Positions 20,951-21,489 of a stretch of 21,489 nucleotides of DNA are shown here, piece after piece. Source of the DNA: Clostridium sp. CAG:413 (GTDB lineage Bacteria; Bacillota; Clostridia; Oscillospirales; Acutalibacteraceae); assembly GCA_000431775.1 (NCBI GenBank), contig FR888233.1:144282-165770 (forward strand), read 5' to 3'. Both the position numbers and the translations under genes were made by a program. Each line of letters begins with the position of its first letter. Position 1 is the first letter of the stretch. The notes beneath the pieces were generated by a model. It was not told the DNA's origin. It did not search any database and saw only the letters and a program-made list of their open reading frames with translations.

Positions 20951-21299
20951 GGGGATGAAAGGATTTCGACGGGGGATCCGAACACGGATAAGCGAGTAGC
21001 GGGGCGGGACCGCTATAAAATCCGCAATTCTTAAAATTAAACGACAACAATACAGTTGCTCTTGCTGCTTAACTAAGCAGCCGTCTCCTGCCGGAGTACT
21101 GCGGCCGGCAACGAGGCGTCGATCAGCAGTGAACGTGAGCGGGTGACGGCCGATGCCCCGCCATGAATTATCAGCCTACCGAGCACCTGAGCCTGCCGAC
21201 CGGCGCTTGTGCAAGGGAATGTCAAAAGACCGGATACACTCGTAGAAAGTCCCTGCAAGGGTTTTTCGGACGCGGTTTCGATTACCGCCATCTCCACCA
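20951..21299 (+). ncRNA. ssrA: Transfer-messenger RNA (tmRNA)
   Basis: The 349-nt gene begins GGGGATGAAAGGATTTCGAC and ends CGATTACCGCCATCTCCACCA. GGGGATG pairs with CATCTCC to make the tRNA-like acceptor stem, and the T-arm and CCA are encoded. The internal tag frame ends NDNNTVALAA with TAA at 21070-21072, within the usual distance of CCGCA upstream. The codon aligned with the common GCA resume codon is TTA (21037-21039), followed by AAC. No GCA lies at that place, so the tag probably starts with Leu or Asn. It lies directly behind smpB. Confidence 0.96.
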
Positions 21300-21305
21300 A
21301 AAAGC

Positions 21306-21333
21306 CCGGCTCCGCTTCGGCGGGGTCGGCATT
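21306..21333 (+). terminator. Hairpin after tmRNA, weak intrinsic terminator candidate
   Basis: CCGGCTCCGC (21306-21315), loop TTCG, GCGGGGTCGG (21320-21329), a 10-bp stem with two G-U pairs. The tail is only CATTC, so termination may be partial and some transcription could enter the next gene. Confidence 0.5.
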
Positions 21334-21378
21334 CAGAGCGTTAATTCAAGAGACATATAAAATGAAAGGAAGAGGCAC

Positions 21379-21489
21379 ATGAAAGAAAAGAAGGGAGTCA
21401 ACTACTCCGTTATCGCAGTTGCCGTGGTCGCTGTAGCGCTGGTCGCCGTGGCAGCCGTGCTCGGCATAAAAATGCATAACGGCAGCAGC
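21379..21489 (+). CDS. Membrane-anchored protein, 5' end only
   Basis: ATG at 21379 follows GGAAGAGG (21368-21375), and the frame is open to the window edge (37 codons). The peptide is MKEKKGVNYSV followed by an uninterrupted Val/Ala-rich apolar segment (about 10-29) and then KMHNGSS. This is a positive-inside N-terminal anchor or signal peptide without a lipobox in view. The rest and the function lie outside the window. Confidence 0.7.
   Translation, partial: MKEKKGVNYSVIAVAVVAVALVAVAAVLGIKMHNGSS

Noticed and set aside
1..21489. Mobile elements, CRISPR arrays, rRNA genes
   Set aside because: I looked for transposase or integrase motifs, regularly spaced repeats and rRNA signatures and found none.

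Overview
The window looks like chromosomal housekeeping DNA from a mid-to-high-GC Clostridia-type Firmicute, plausibly an Oscillospirales/Ruminococcaceae-like gut bacterium. This is inferred from the rpmH-rnpA-yidD-yidC-jag cluster diverging from dnaA, AGGAGG-type ribosome binding sites, sigma-A promoters with frequent TGn extended -10 elements, a T-box in front of ileS, and a jag gene with R3H and KH domains. I see no phage, insertion sequence, CRISPR array or plasmid module.

Left part (1-8273). A minus-strand pair encodes an FAD oxidoreductase and MurD; murD runs off the left edge. Back to back with it is a plus-strand unit: a possible 35-aa leader ORF, a GH5 endoglycoceramidase-like hydrolase and a GNAT acetyltransferase. 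A bidirectional terminator separates this from a two-tRNA operon (Met-CAT, Glu-TTC) on the minus strand. Next on the minus strand come a lipoprotein, a ceramidase-like metallohydrolase and the tRNA methyltransferase TrmL. A tiny Met/Gly/Ala-rich membrane-type protein diverges from trmL.

Middle part (8290-14026), all minus strand. Here are pth with a membrane-anchored protein upstream of it, a secreted CCHC-motif protein with its own strong promoter and terminator, and ileS. The ileS leader is a well-resolved isoleucine T-box: specifier ATC, TGGT acceptor-binding bulge, antiterminator and terminator are all readable.

Right part (14034-21489). The rpmH-rnpA-yidD-yidC-jag operon (protein L34, RNase P protein, membrane insertion, RNA-binding KhpB) is transcribed leftward and dnaA rightward, from promoters about 75 bp apart. 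All clear genes between 8290 and 16672 are on the minus strand and all from 16992 on are on the plus strand, as expected around a replication origin. However, dnaA is followed by ftsY-rdgB-yhbY and then smpB-ssrA, not by dnaN-recF. I find no good canonical DnaA box in the spacer, and the DnaA DNA-binding signature carries Arg where His is usual. smpB and the tmRNA gene are 5 bp apart, the natural trans-translation pair. The window ends in the first 37 codons of a membrane-anchored protein.

The points most worth a second look are the unconventional dnaA neighbourhood, the tmRNA tag that lacks an alanine resume codon, the endoglycoceramidase-like/ceramidase-like pair, the RGG-rich tail on Jag, the secreted zinc-finger-like protein, and two promoter-overlapping inverted repeats (dnaA and smpB). 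I did not find a clearly new multi-gene system.
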